Of a stretch of DNA of 64,000 nt, positions 32,157 to 44,643 are shown piece after piece. The notes below the pieces were generated by a model, which saw only the letters and a list, made by a program, of their open reading frames with translations, had not been told where the DNA came from and searched no databases. Position numbers and translations under genes: made by a program. Within the stretch, counting starts at the first letter, position 1; each line of letters opens with the position of its first letter. Source of the stretch: Eutreptiella sp. 'Long Island Sound 2002' (Eukaryota > Euglenozoa > Euglenophyceae > Eutreptiales > Eutreptiaceae). The stretch is from the NCBI GenBank assembly GCA_964036045.1, contig OZ038379.1:186024495-186088494 (forward strand), in the 5' to 3' direction.

Positions 32157-35100
32157 TTATGGTGCTACAGCAGCTACCAAGTGGACCAATACGTCCTTGA
32201 CATCCAAAGAAATACCCTTTTTCTTTAGGTAGTCCATCCAGACCGTGGTGTACCTCGGCACAAAACTGCTCGGAGGTTCCCACGAGTCCCTGGATGCGGC
32301 GAATCCTTTCCAACGGACATTGTAAAGCCTTCCCCCAGGCGTCCCCGGGTCCGGCTTGTCCGCCAGGATCTTCTCCGCGGTGAAATCGTCGTCCTCACCC
32401 TCGTCGTCCGAGTCCACATCGCCGGCAGTGAACTCGAAGGTGACGGGACGTCCGCTGGGGTCTGGCGCTCGGGGACGAAGCTGGGTATGGTCGCGGTCCA
32501 GGATCTTGTTATCCCCCACACGAACCGCATACACATCCTGCCCGACCTTCCGCACGATTACCCCCGGCACATACCAGGATGCCTGCCGGTGCCTGGACAG
32601 GACATCCTTGTGGTGCCGCTCCACCCACACGGTGTCTTGGAGAGCATACTTCTGGACTTTTCCCTGCTTGAAGTACTTGGCCCTCTTGTCATGCTCGCCC
32701 TGTAGTGCCTTGCACACCTTGGCCGCCGTGTCGTCCGCCTCAGACATCATAGCGTTCGCATCCCGTGCCACTTTGCCATGGTTCATCCACGGGAGAGTGC
32801 GTGACACTCGATCCCGTAGGAACAGGATGCGATGGGGTGACAGCCCAGTGGGTCCCGGAAGGTCATGGTACGCTTGGAGCACTCTCCACAGCGAATTGTA
32901 CCAGTTCTGGCCCGGCTCGTCGATGTGCAACTGGCGGAACTTCTCGAACATCTGCCGCCCGGCCACCTCAGCCCGGCCATTCGACCGGCTGTGGTATGCC
33001 ACTGTCTTGGCATGCCGAATCCCCATGTGCTTGCACATCGTCTTGAACCACGTCCCCACGAATTGACTGCCCCGATCGCTGCAGATGACAGCTGGGATAT
33101 CGAAAATCGTCAGCCAATGCCTGATCATGGCATTAGCGACGGTCTTGGCCTGCAACCCCACTCCATGCTTGTCCTTCTTGTCCTTCTTCTTGGACTTCTT
33201 GCCAGGGACCGCCACGATATACCCACTGTGCCTATCCACCGCCAGGATGACAAAGTCGTAGGTCTCTCCTTCCACGGTGACCTCAGGCATGGCGAATACA
33301 TCCATGGCCACGGACCGCATAGGGGCCTCCGGTATAGCCGTATACACCGGGTTGCCCGCTGTGGAGTGGTTAGGGCTCTTTGTGGCCCGACACACGGCAC
33401 AGTCGCTGCAGTACCTATCCAGGACGGCGTAGTACCCCGGAGGGAACTTGAAACGCCACTCCAGGTCCTGCTGCATCTTGTCTCGGCCAGGATGCATGAG
33501 CTGGGCGTTGTGCCAATGGTCAATGAGCTCCTCCACTCGGTTCTCGGGCACCAGCAGCTTTACCTTGAGGAACAACTTGTCACCATCCTCGGTCAAGCCC
33601 TCGGGCCATTCGTCGTCCGACGGGGTGCTCACGGCATTCCAGTACTTGCTCCAGTGCTCGGATGCCGCGTAGTCATCCGACCAGTCCTCTGTGAGCACCG
33701 ACTTGACTAGCTCTACAGGGGCCACCATCCATTGCTCGAGGGTTTCCTCTCGAATAGCTTGGACGCGGGCACCCCGGAACTTGGCCAGGTCCGTACGGTT
33801 CGCCATCACCACAAAGCACTTGACCCCCTCGTGCTCCATGACCTTCTCCATCTCGATGATGCGCTTGGCCTCCTCGGTCTCCTCGGCGTCGCCATGGCTG
33901 GATATGTCCATCCACGCCTTGCCCGCGGGGTAGGCCCAGCGACTGAGGCAATCTGCCACAGTGTTGTCCTTCCCCGGGACGTACACGACGCTGAGGTCGA
34001 ACTTGGCGAACGTCTCGTGCCATCGGGACCTCCTAGCCGCTGGTCCTGAAGGGGTGTCGACATGCTCCTTGTGCCAGCTCTGTAGGGACTGGTGGTCCGT
34101 GCAAACCACCACCGGCTGCAGTCCGATGTGGCCAGACCACTTCCTGAGCGCACATACAATGGCATATGTCTCCTTCTCCCTCGCGGTCCACGTTCGGCGT
34201 TGGCCCTCGGCCAGGATCCTGCTCCAAAACGCCACGGGAACATGAGTCCCGTCGTCCCGGACTTGCTCGAGGACTGCCCCCACGGCATAGTCCGAGGCGT
34301 CTGTCCGTAGCACGAATCCCTTGTCCGGGTCCACCACCAACAGCCCCAACTGCCCCAGGAGTCGCTCCTTCAGGCTGTTGAACGCATCCTCAGCCTCAGC
34401 GGTCCAGGCAAGCTTCTTCTTGCTCCCCTTCCGGCCATCGAACTTGCCCACTTGCAGCATCTTATGCAGCGGCCCCGAGAGTTCTGCATACATCCGGACG
34501 TAGCCCGAATAGTAATTGCAGAACCCCATGAAGGACCGGAGTTCGCTGATGGTCTGGGGCTTCTCCCAGTGGTGCAGGGACGCCAGCTTCCCAGGCATGG
34601 GACGGCGTTGCCCGTGACCAACCACGTGACCCGCGAATTCCACTTCCTTCACGAATAGTGAGGCTTTGGTGGGCTTGCACACCATGTTGTGCTTGTCCAA
34701 CTCGCTGAGCACTCGGCGCAGATCCTTCTCATGCGCGTCGATGAGCTCGTCCTCCGTCATGTTCTCCGTGCCGGACCCGATGATGATATCATCTACGAAG
34801 GGATCGGCACAGTCCCGGACAGGACCGAGTAGGTCCTCCATCATGCGCTGGAAAGCGGCGTTGCCATTCTTGGCACCCATAGGTACCACTTTCCACTGCA
34901 TGGGCCCCAGCGGCGTCGACATCGCTGTGCAGGGCCTGGAGTCCGGGTGTAGCGGCATCTGGTGGTAACCGTGTTTCAGGTCCAACACCGTGAAAATCCG
35001 CTTTTTCTGTTGCTTTTGGAGGATGGAGTCGATCAGGGGAAGCGAGTACGAGTCGTGCTCGGTCTGCTCGTTCAAACCTCTGTAATCAACCACCAACCTC

Positions 35101-35451
35101 CACTCGCCCTTCTCCTTCTTGGGCACGATGAAGGCTGGGCTGGCCCACTCACTGTCGGAGGGTTCGATCCATCCCCGCTCAATGAACTCGGCCAACAGCT
35201 TCTTCATGGCCTCGGCTCGATCGCCCTGAAGTTGGTACTCCCGATGACGATAGATCTTCGGGTTCGGCTTCAGCTTGATCTTCGCTGTGCCAAACCTCCC
35301 ACGATCTGGAGGGTTCTTGTTGGCGACACCACTGAATAGCCGCGGATAGGCCTTGATCAGCCTCTCCTTCAGCTCGGCGACCTTCGGGTTCTCCTGGGCC
35401 TCCTCAGCCGCTTGCTTCGGTATCGATACAACCGACCGCACTGCGGTTTGG
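32157..35451 (-). CDS. pol: Element B pol, 3' portion: RT (copy 2), RNase H, integrase, chromodomain
   Basis: An uninterrupted frame (open from 35564, where the first codons belong to the inserted block) ending at 32157. RT: EWASPAFIVPKKEKGEWRLV, LDLKHGYHQMPL, MGAKNGNAAFQRMMEDLL and catalytic DPFVDDIII (about 34781-34806). RNase H: LRTDASDYAVGAVLEQV, TAREKETYAIVCALRKWSGH and VCTDHQSLQSWHKE, ending YVPGKDNTVADCLSR. Integrase: zinc-binding H/H then CSDCAVC (about 33385-33510), catalytic core with Asp in AMDVFAMPE, Asp in CSDRGSQF and Glu in NGRAEVAGRQ (about 32960-33315). The C-terminal chromodomain reads FTAEKILADKP, then YNVRWKGFAASRDSWEPPSS (about 32220-32385). All catalytic residues I can check are present. 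On its own it lacks gag and protease because of the upstream insertion. Confidence 0.92.
34325..35451 (-). repeat. RT segment copy 2 (1127 bp, duplicated)
   Basis: Identical to 38941-40067 except for two differences I can find (a G/T in TGGGGCTTC versus TGGTGCTTC, and a T/C near 34884 versus 39500). The two copies flank the foreign block 35452-38940 in direct orientation. Confidence 0.93.
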
Positions 35452-36325
35452 TTTGAGGTTTGAGGTTTGATTTTGCGGGTACTAGACGCCTTTCGGCCCC
35501 GGGGGGCCACCTGGTCGGGCCAGGTGATATCCTCCCCACCGGGTCCTAGTGGGGGGCCCTCCAAGACGCACCTCCTGCCTGGTGGCGGAGTCCCCCGGGT
35601 TCACAGAGCTCGGAGCCCCGTCCTTCCCCGGCGTCCCCGTTTCGCCACTCCTCGGTCAGTGCATCAATTCGCAGCCGTGGCTGCGGGCGCTTACCCACTG
35701 CGTCGCCCCCCTAATGCGTGGTCGCCCGGGGCGCCGGCGCCGCCGGGCCCGTGCTACTGGCTTGTCGCCAGTGGGACCCCCTTGGGCTGGCGCGGAGGCT
35801 GCCTAGCCTAGGGGTTGGGGCGTGGCGCTGTGCGCCACTACTGCCTTGGCGGGTGCAGTGTCCCGTCTGTGTGTGCGCGGCGCTCGCGGCCGGTTCGGGG
35901 GGGGTTCGGGCCGGTACCTGGTGTTGTGTCTCTCCTGTTTCCCCCTTCCCGCCCCGCGTGTTCCGCGCTGCGTGTGGCGGGCCGTCCCCTCCGGGTGTCC
36001 CTTACCCTCGCTCGCTGGTACGCCATTCCATGCGGTCTGTGCGTTCCGCGCGCTCGGTCCGGTTGCCCTTCCGGTAGTCCCCGCGTGTCCTTTTCGTGTG
36101 TGTGCGCTCGCGCTCTCGCGGTGTCCGCTCCCCCCCCCGCTGGGTGGTGTGGCGCGCGCATCTCGCGTGGTCCCGGCACTGGGCGCTGGTAGGGCCGTTC
36201 CACTTGGTCCGTGCCCCTCCGCGTGTCCTGCCCCGGTCCCGTGCTCCGTTTGGCGTGCTTGGGGGGGGGCGGTCCGGTCCCGGTTCCCCCCTACTTGGCT
36301 TGGGGTTGCGGGGGCGGCGGCCCCT

Positions 36326-38482
36326 GGCCGCCCGTCCCCTGGAGCGGGCAGCCAGGGTTCCGCGTCCCGCGTGTCCTGGGTGCGGTCAGTGCGGGCGTGG
36401 GTTCTCCGCACCGGCCCCACAGCGTGAGCCCTTGCGGGCCGGTGTTGCTCGCTGTGGGGGTGGCGGAAGGGCGTCCCCGGGGGGGGTGCTTTCCACCTTT
36501 GTGAGGGGCGCCTGGTGTCAGGCGCTGTCCCTCCCCCGGCCGCCCGTCCTCTGGAGCGGGCTGCCAGGGTTCCGCGACCCGTGTGTCCCGGGTGCGGTCG
36601 ATACGGGCGTGTGTACCCAGCACCGGCCCCCCAGCGTGCGCCCTTGCGGGCCGGCGTTGCTCGCTGTGGGGGTGGTGGAAGGGCGTCCCCGGGCGGGGTG
36701 CCTTCCACCGTTGTGAGGGGCGCCTGGTGTCAGGCGCTGTCCCTCCCCCGGCCGCCCGTCCTCTGGAGCGGGCGGCCAGGGTTCCGCGACCCGTGTGTCC
36801 CGGGTGCGGTCGATGCGGGCGTGTGGACCCAGCACCGGCCCCACAGCGTGCGCCCTTGCGGGCCGGCGTTGCTCGCTGTGGGGGTGGCGGAAGGGCGTCC
36901 CCGGGTGGGGTGCCTTCCACCGTGTTGTGAGGGGCGCCTGGTGTCAGGCGCTGTCCCTCCCCCGACCGCCCGTCCTCTGGAGCGGGCGGCCGGGGTTCCG
37001 CGACCCGTGTGTCCCGGGTGCGGTCGATGCGGGCGTGTGAACCCAGCACCGGCCCCCCAGCGTGCGCCCTCGCAAGCCGGCGTTGCTCGCTGTGGGGGTG
37101 GCGGAAGGGCGTCCCCGGGGGGGGTGCCTTCCACCGTTGTGTGGGGCGCCTGGTGTCAGGCGCTGTCCTTCCCCCGACCGCCCGTCCTCTGGAGCGGGCT
37201 GCCAGGGTTCCGCAACCCGTGTGTCCCGGGTGCGGTCGATGTGGGCGTGTGGACCCAGCACCGGCCCCACTGCGTGCGCCCTTGCGGGCCGGCGTTGCTC
37301 GCTGTGGGGGTGGCGGAAGGGCGTCCCCGGGGGGGGTGCCTTCCACCGTTGTGAGGGGCGCCTGGTGTCGGGCGCTGTCCCTCCCCCGGCCGCCCGTCCT
37401 TTGGAGCGGGCAGCCAGGGTTCCGCAACCCGTGTGTCCCGGGTGCGGTCGATGCGGGCGTGTGGACCCTGCACCGGCCCCACAGCGTGCGCCCTTGCGGG
37501 CCGGCGTTGCTCGCTGTGGGGGTGGCGGAAGGGCGTCCCCGGGGGGGGTGCCTTCCACCGTTGTGTGGGGCGCCTGGTGTCAGGCGCTGTCCTTCCCCCG
37601 ACCGCCCGTCCTCTGGAGCGGGCTGCCAGGGTTCCGCAACCCGTGCGTCCCGGGTGCGGTCGATGTGGGCGTGTGGACCCAGCACCGGCCCCACTGCGTG
37701 CGCCCTTGCGGGCCGGCGTTGCTCGCTGTGGGGGTGGCGGAAGGGCGTCCCCGGGGGGGGTGCCTTCCACCGTTGTGAGGGGCGCCTGGTGTCAGGCGCT
37801 GTCCCTCCCCGGGCCGCCCGTCCTCTGGAGCGGGCAGCCAGGGTTCCGCGACCCGTGTGTCCCGGGTGCGGTCGATGCGGGCGTGTGGACCCAGCACCGG
37901 CCCCACAGCGTGCGCCCTTGCGGGCCGGCGTTGCTCGCTGTGGGGGTGGCGGAAGGGCGTCCCCGGGGGGGGTGCCTTCCACCGTTGTGAGGGGCGCCTG
38001 GTGTCAGACGCTGTCCCTCCCCCGGCCGCCCGTCCTTTGGAGCGGGCAGCCAGGGTTCCGCAACCCGTGTGTCCCGGGTGCGTTCGATGCGGGCGTGTGG
38101 ACCCTGCACCGGCCCCACAGCGTGCGCCCTTGCGGGCCGGCGTTGCTCGCTGTGGGGGTGGCGGAAGGGCGTCCCCGGGGGGGGTGCCTTCCACCATTGT
38201 GAGGGGCGCCTGGTGTCAGGCGCTGTCCCTCCCCCGGCCGCCCGTCCTCTGGAGCGGGCAGCCAGGGTTCCGCGACCCGTGTGTCCCGGGTGCGGTCGAT
38301 GCGGGCGTGTGGACCCTGCACCGGCCCCACAGCGTGCGCCCTTGCGGGCCGGCGTTGCTCGCTGTGGGGGTGGCGGAAGGGTGTCCCCGGGGGGGGTGCC
38401 TTCCGCCGTTGTGAGGGGCGCCTGGTGTCAGGCGCTGTCCCTCCCCCGGCCGCCCGTCCTCTGGAGCGGGCAGCCCGGGTTC
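36326..38482. repeat. 212-bp tandem repeat array, ten units
   Basis: The motif GGCCGCCCGTCC recurs at 36326, 36538 and so on to 38448: ten full units (nine of 212 bp, one 2 bp longer) plus a 35-bp partial unit. Later units are very similar to each other; the first is the most diverged. Each contains GTGTCCCGGGTGCGGTCGAT and a run of seven to eight Gs. Because 212 is not a multiple of three, each pass shifts frame, yet frames stay open on both strands. Confidence 0.95.
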
Positions 38483-38674
38483 CGGTGTGCGTGTGTGTTC
38501 GTGTGCGTGCTCTGCTTGGCCGGGTCGGGCGGGCCGGCCTCCCGGGCGCGTTCTGGTGCGCCTCACCTTTTCCTTTGGCCGCTTTGTCTTTCTGCTTTGC
38601 TTGGCCCCCTCCAGGCTGGGGTTGCCCCCCTCTCTCTCGCTGCTGCTGCCTTTCCTCGTTGCCCTGGCGCTTGG

Positions 38675-38848
38675 TTTTTTTTTTTTTTTTTTTTTCTTTT
38701 TTTTTTTTTCCTCCCGCTGCCTGGTTGGTTGGTGTCTCCCGCTTGGCCGTTGGCTGCTCGTTGGTGGTTGCTCCCCCGCCCCCCTTCCCTTTTGTGTCCC
38801 GCGGTTTTTGTTGCTCCCCCTTGGTGCCTGGGTGTTGTTTTTTGTTTT

Positions 38849-38880
<32 letters not shown>
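38675..38880. repeat. Two long poly-T tracts
   Basis: About 35 Ts with one C (38675-38709) and about 30 uninterrupted Ts (38851-38880), separated by C/T/G-rich sequence. On the minus strand these give poly-Lys in the fused RT frame. Confidence 0.9.
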
Positions 38881-38940
38881 CTTCCCGTTCTCCTTTCTCT
38901 GTGCGCCCCCGTTGTTTCTGGCTTTCTCTGGTTTCCAACC

Positions 38941-40067
38941 CCGGGTCCACCACCAACAGCCCCAACTGCCCCAGGAGTCGCTCCTTCAGGCTGTTGAACG
39001 CATCCTCAGCCTCAGCGGTCCAGGCAAGCTTCTTCTTGCTCCCCTTCCGGCCATCGAACTTGCCCACTTGCAGCATCTTATGCAGCGGCCCCGAGAGTTC
39101 TGCATACATCCGGACGTAGCCCGAATAGTAATTGCAGAACCCCATGAAGGACCGGAGTTCGCTGATGGTCTGGTGCTTCTCCCAGTGGTGCAGGGACGCC
39201 AGCTTCCCAGGCATGGGACGGCGTTGCCCGTGACCAACCACGTGACCCGCGAATTCCACTTCCTTCACGAATAGTGAGGCTTTGGTGGGCTTGCACACCA
39301 TGTTGTGCTTGTCCAACTCGCTGAGCACTCGGCGCAGATCCTTCTCATGCGCGTCGATGAGCTCGTCCTCCGTCATGTTCTCCGTGCCGGACCCGATGAT
39401 GATATCATCTACGAAGGGATCGGCACAGTCCCGGACAGGACCGAGTAGGTCCTCCATCATGCGCTGGAAAGCGGCGTTGCCATTCTTGGCACCCATAGGC
39501 ACCACTTTCCACTGCATGGGCCCCAGCGGCGTCGACATCGCTGTGCAGGGCCTGGAGTCCGGGTGTAGCGGCATCTGGTGGTAACCGTGTTTCAGGTCCA
39601 ACACCGTGAAAATCCGCTTTTTCTGTTGCTTTTGGAGGATGGAGTCGATCAGGGGAAGCGAGTACGAGTCGTGCTCGGTCTGCTCGTTCAAACCTCTGTA
39701 ATCAACCACCAACCTCCACTCGCCCTTCTCCTTCTTGGGCACGATGAAGGCTGGGCTGGCCCACTCACTGTCGGAGGGTTCGATCCATCCCCGCTCAATG
39801 AACTCGGCCAACAGCTTCTTCATGGCCTCGGCTCGATCGCCCTGAAGTTGGTACTCCCGATGACGATAGATCTTCGGGTTCGGCTTCAGCTTGATCTTCG
39901 CTGTGCCAAACCTCCCACGATCTGGAGGGTTCTTGTTGGCGACACCACTGAATAGCCGCGGATAGGCCTTGATCAGCCTCTCCTTCAGCTCGGCGACCTT
40001 CGGGTTCTCCTGGGCCTCCTCAGCCGCTTGCTTCGGTATCGATACAACCGACCGCACTGCGGTTTGG
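38941..40067 (-). repeat. RT segment copy 1 (1127 bp, duplicated)
   Basis: Partner of 34325-35451. Sequence outside this segment on the right (40068 onwards) is the true upstream pol; on the left is the foreign block. Confidence 0.93.
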
Positions 40068-41839
40068 GCCTCTTCTGGGTCCGAGTCCGACCTCTCCTCG
40101 TCCGATATGCCGTCTTCATCGTCGTGGGGCGCGCTTCCCACCGATAGACTTCGAAAATTTGCGGCCTCGGGCTGGTGCTCGTCGCTACCGGTTCCCACTC
40201 TTGGAAAACCCCACGTTGGTGGGTCCGACCCAACCGGACCATCGTATTGGTCCGCGATGTGATCCATGACCCTCGCCACGAACTCATCCTTCTCGTACTT
40301 GCCGGTGACCAACATCTTGTCATCCCACCAATGCGGAGATGTGACCATGGCCCGCCCCTTCTTGGCCGCCACACGGTCGTGCATCCCCATCCGCATGTAG
40401 TTGACGACGTCGTCGATCTCGGCGTGGGACAGGACGTCAATGCCATCAATTGGCTGATCCGTCCCCTCCTTAGGCTCAAACATGACCTTCATGGGCACCG
40501 CCTCCACCCTACGGATGAATGCTTCATCACCCGTGGGCTGGGCTTGCGCCCCATCCACCAGGAAAGCCTTGGTACCCCACGCTTGACCCGGGGAGGGCAT
40601 TGATACACCCTTGGCGTCGATGAACAACTCCTCCTCTGGCCCGAATGACATCTCGTTCAGGGTGATGGAGTCCAGCGTCGACTTGAGACCCTCCAGCGGA
40701 CATGGGGTGGATCATATGCCGGTTATGACCAGGATCCCCTTCGCCCTATCCTCGATGATCTTCTCCACCGTACGTCTGGTATTGTCCAGGGAGCCATGCC
40801 AATACATGGGCCCCCACTCCTTCAAACCCCAATGCCTGTGCCAGGCTGAGTCTCCTCGATGCCAATGCCTCCTACACTTCCGCAGAAGTGGGGCGTCCCG
40901 GGAAGCGAAGACGTCCGTCTCGGGCACTTCAGCTCCCAGCGTCTGAATCATCCTGGTGTACACTTGCGGCGCCATTCCATACTCCGTGAGCTGAACTCCA
41001 CGGTCTCCTCTGGACTTGGCACCCACAGCTTGCACCGCTCGGACGATCCGATCCTCTTCCTCAGCATTCCATTGGGATGATCCGCATGCATAATCCGTGG
41101 ACAGCCATGTGAGGCATTCATCGTCCTCCCGGACCAGCGTTGCGCGATGGGGAAGGGCTCCAATGGCGTTGGCCACCATGAACTCGTACCCCATGATCAT
41201 ATCCCAATCAGTAATGTCGGCCACATAGAAGTTCCCGGATAGAGTGCTTCTCTTCGCCTGATCAGGGCGGTTCAAGCGCTCATGCTCCCAGAATTCCATA
41301 CTGATAGTGGCCTCATGGGTGCCACCACCCATGATCTCTCCATTGGCGACCTTCAGGCGTACCGGTCTCCGGCTGGGCTGCAGGACATCCTCCTTGAACA
41401 ACCCTCTCCGGACCAGGCTCACCTGGGCACCCGTATCCACCAACACATCCACCACCTTCTCCTCTCGTCCGCACCGTACACGCACCTTCAAGTGCAACTG
41501 CCGCTCGTCGCCATGAGGTGTATGGACGACTCTCACGGCATGCAACTCTAGCACGTCCGGGTGCATCAGGACTTCAAGGGTATGGTCGCGGATGGTGTAG
41601 ATCTTGGGTTGGTCCTGCCCGTCCACGGGGCTCTCCGTGGTCGCTCCTTCCTTCTTGCCATGTCCCGTACCCACATGTACTTCCCTTGGCAGGGCGCTCC
41701 AGGGGTTGGGAGTGGCGAAACTCAGTGGTTTTGGCTCTTCCGGAGCCTTCTTCGGCACCCGATGTGCCTTCGCTGTCACTGGGATTCCACTGATTTCCGG
41801 AGGAGAGACCTCCGAGGTCCCACTCCCGTGGGGGCTCCT
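38941..41839 (-). pseudogene. pol: Element B pol, 5' portion: protease, methylase-like domain, RT (copy 1)
   Basis: Same frame as gag, beginning right after the gag UAG (plus 41840-41842). Protease: VDVLVDTGAQVSLV (about 41415-41460) and DWDMIMGYEFMV (about 41180-41215). Methylase-like domain at about 40720-40935: TDVFASRDAPLLRK, RRHWHRGDSAWHRHWG, WGPMYWHGSLDNT and ILVITGI; the place of NPPF in element D is occupied by a different sequence. TGA at plus 40712-40714 breaks the frame; it resumes in frame, with MSFGPEEELF at 40651. RT runs to LLVVDPG at 38941, where the foreign block begins; the frame then continues meaninglessly to 38216. Confidence 0.85.
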
Positions 41840-44643
41840 CTAGACTTGGCTTCCCGCAGCCCCTTCCGGCTGCGATCCGCCAGGACTTTGTCCACCACGC
41901 TGCTGGGCTCTGAGTTCCTCCAACGTCCTCAACATGTCCTCAGCAACCTCCTCGATCGACCTCACTCGTCGGTCTTGGCCAGTTCCACCACCATAGCCTC
42001 TTCCTCCGCCTTTTCCTTGGCCTTTGCCTTGGCCTTTTCCCCCGTCTCCGCCCTTCGCCTTCCAGTCGGAAATCCGCTGCTCCTTGGGCTTCTTCTCGGG
42101 GTGGGCGGCGAAATAGGCCTTCTTGTCCGCCTCGTACACCTTGCACTGACGGTGGTCATGTGCATGGTTGTTTCCCTTGCCATAACAGACCCAGCATCCG
42201 TCGTGCTGAGACCTGTACTCTCGGAACGAGAGCGGTGGGTTCCCGATCCTCCTTGGCTCTTTGCCCTTCTTGGGTCCCACCTGGCTCCATCTGGACCGAT
42301 CCTGCCCATTGTTCTTCACGTTGTGCGCCACAAACGCGAAGAAATGGGCCTCATCATGATCCTCCCGGGACCAGTGGTCTTGACCACTTCCACTACCATC
42401 CTCCGCAGAGTTGGCCGTGTCCTCCTGGTTCTCCCGATGATGGCGGTCGTCTCTGTGGCCTCGCTGTCCATGACCATGTCGATCCTGCACGTGGGCCTCG
42501 TTCTTCGCATTGAGCTTCAGCTCCACCGTGATGTACTTCACGATCTCGTCCAGGCTCATACGCGCGAAGATGACCTGCATCCTCAGCGGCTCCCCGCGCC
42601 TCCACTCCACGTTGTTGAGGCGCAGCAACCTTTGCCCCATGGAGTCTCCAAACACCTCCACGTACATGGCGTTCTTCAGTCCCAACATCCGGTCGGGTTC
42701 GCCCAGGTTCCTCCTGAAGAACTCCATGATACCCGCATGGGTATCCTCCGCCGCCATGATCCTCACCGCCACCCGTCTCTTGGCGCGCTTCTTCTCCTAG
42801 TCCTCCACTCTCCTCTTCCAGCTGCCGGGGTGGACGTCCTTCAGCAAGTGGCGGATCTCACTGGCCTCGTTCCAGTCTTCCACCAACTTGAGGCATCTGC
42901 GGTACTTCCGCAGATACCGGTTCCACTCCCGGACCCGCAACTCACCGCGGTCCAGCGGAAGTGGAATGGACCACAGGTCCTCCAGCTTCTGGTTTGGAGC
43001 GTCCACCCGCTCCTCGTCCTCCAACCACTGGAGGCAGGCCTGCTCCGTCCGGATCAATCCTTCCCGGATCTGATCCCGCAGCTCCTCCTTGAGGTCCTGC
43101 GTCAGCCGGTGTGGGAATGTCCGGCATACCCCTTGTCCCGCGGCGCTCCCCTCATCTCGCCGACGACCTCCTCGGCGAAATCCTCCCAATCCAGGATGAA
43201 ATCATCCAGGTTGGAGGGGTTGCCATCGTAGTAGGGGATTTTGATTCCCCTGAGGTCGTCAATCCTGATGGCGTCTCCGACGTCTCCAGCCACCACTCCA
43301 CCGAGACGGATACCACCTGTGGCCGGGGGGTGTGAGTACACTCCCCGTACATCCCTCTCCTCCATGGAGTGCGGCCCAGTTGAGCCTGAACCCATGGGGT
43401 TTGGAATGCGGGAAGGATTTGCCCCATCGGCCGTCCATATCCCCGTATTGGGATCCTTCGCCCACAGGTTTCCGCTTGAATGGCCTCGACCATGTCCGTC
43501 GGCGCTTCCCATGGTTCGCCCCTGCATGGTCTGGTTCTGGATCTCGATCTTCTCTTCCGCATAGACTGCCATATTCGTCGTGAGCGGTACATCCTGGGCG
43601 GCATGGGACATCTGCACCGTCAGGCTCCTCGGGTCCGTGGTCACGCGCCCTTCCCGCATGGACCCAGCCGGTGCCGTGTGTTCCCCGAGCATTGTGGACT
43701 CGCTGAACAGGGGAACATACGGCAGCGCACCCGGGTCAACACGCGGAGGCGCGTATGGTGCCTCTGTAGGGCCGCCCATGGGTTTCTCCATGGCGCTCCT
43801 GAGGGTCTTAACCCGCTCCACCAGCTCTACCGCGGCCGGCTTTGCCGGGAGCTCAGGACCCGAGGCGAGGGGCTGTCGCTCCTCTAGCCTTCTCAGGCGT
43901 CCCGACATGTCCTCCACTAAGTGGAGGAGGCTGTCCACCACTTGCTGCTGCTTCTGCAGGGCCAGCTCCAGATTCTCCCGGTACCGGGCCTGATCCGCTC
44001 GCAGCTCCTCCATGTGGTTCTCCGCGGCCGACTGATCGTCCAGGATCCCCGCGACGTCCTCCTCTAGGGCATCCTTGGCGTTGTCCAGGCGGTCCAGATG
44101 ATGCACGATGGCGTCCATCCCCATCTTCGGGTACTTGCCCATGAGGAAGGACACGTGCTCGCAGTGGCACGTAGCGTGCTTTCCGCCGGATTCAGCGCAT
44201 CCCGCGGTTCCCGGCACCTCAGACTCATCGCCCATGGGCGTATCGCCTCTGGCGTCCGTCTCTGATCCCGTGTGCCGGGGCACAGGTGCCGTCCGGGCCC
44301 TGGCTGGCCTCTCCAAGCCCTCGGCGTCGTGCTGCAGGGCGGGCTCGGGGGCCGTATGCGCCCTGGCGATCGGCGCGGACATCTCCGGCTCCGAAGGTGG
44401 CTCGTGGGCTGTCCGATAGCCCTCGGAGTGCCCCTCGGATTCCCACAGCCTGACCGGGCTGGGGTCCGTGTCCATAGCCCCGGCGTCCCTTACCGCGGAC
44501 TCTGGTGACCCGCGCTTCCGGTAGCGCCGGGCCCGTCCTCCACTGCTGCCTGAATGGCATGCTTCATCGGAGTCCTCCGCGGCGGAGCGGAGGTTGCATG
44601 CCTTTCCGCAGCGACGCTCACACATGGAGACCAGGTCCTCCAT
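41840..44643 (-). pseudogene. gag: Gag of element B (frameshift and UAG inside)
   Basis: Start chosen at ATG 44643, 220 bases after the LTR, because MEDLVSMCERRCGKACNLR aligns with a CEHGCGVPCNLR segment in gag of C; the frame is open further upstream into the LTR. It includes a coiled-coil region (about 43880-44070) and the start of capsid, IPYYDGNPSNLDDFILDWED. A 1-base frameshift near 43120 moves to another frame (LTQDLKEELRDQI onwards). TAG at 42797-42799 lies in the capsid. A zinc-knuckle-like CWVCYGKG...HRQC of form CX2CX10HX2C is at about 42150-42205, followed by a Gly/Lys-rich tail. It ends at UAG (plus 41840-41842) followed by AGG AGC CCC, in frame with pol. Confidence 0.82.

Larger units (their letters stand above)
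35452..38940. other. Foreign GC-rich block inserted in pol of element B
   Basis: 3489 bp unrelated to retroelement coding sequence. It starts with a short GTTTGAG repeat next to the duplicated RT, continues as GC-rich DNA without a recognisable gene (35473-36325), then the 212-bp tandem array, then a T-tract region. The long open frames on both strands come from GC richness and the absence of stop-prone triplets in the repeat. Its origin (satellite, subtelomeric or spacer DNA, or an assembly join) is not clear. Confidence 0.7.

Noticed and set aside
35452-36325. rRNA gene or rDNA spacer
   Set aside because: I recognise no conserved rRNA segment; the spacer idea rests only on GC richness and tandem repeats.
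36291-38202. Open frames of up to 563 codons on both strands across the 212-bp array
   Set aside because: They follow from a GC-rich tandem repeat without stop triplets. The same unit is read in rotating frames because 212 is not divisible by three, and the peptides are low-complexity Pro/Arg/Gly.
38675-38880. Poly-T tracts as the tail of a minus-strand LINE or processed pseudogene
   Set aside because: No RT, endonuclease or gene-like sequence precedes them on the minus strand and no target duplication is seen.
38216-38940. Continuation of the RT frame of element B into poly-Lys and repeat-derived sequence
   Set aside because: Homology to RT stops exactly at the edge of the foreign block; the remaining codons are read from poly-T tracts and the satellite on the opposite strand.
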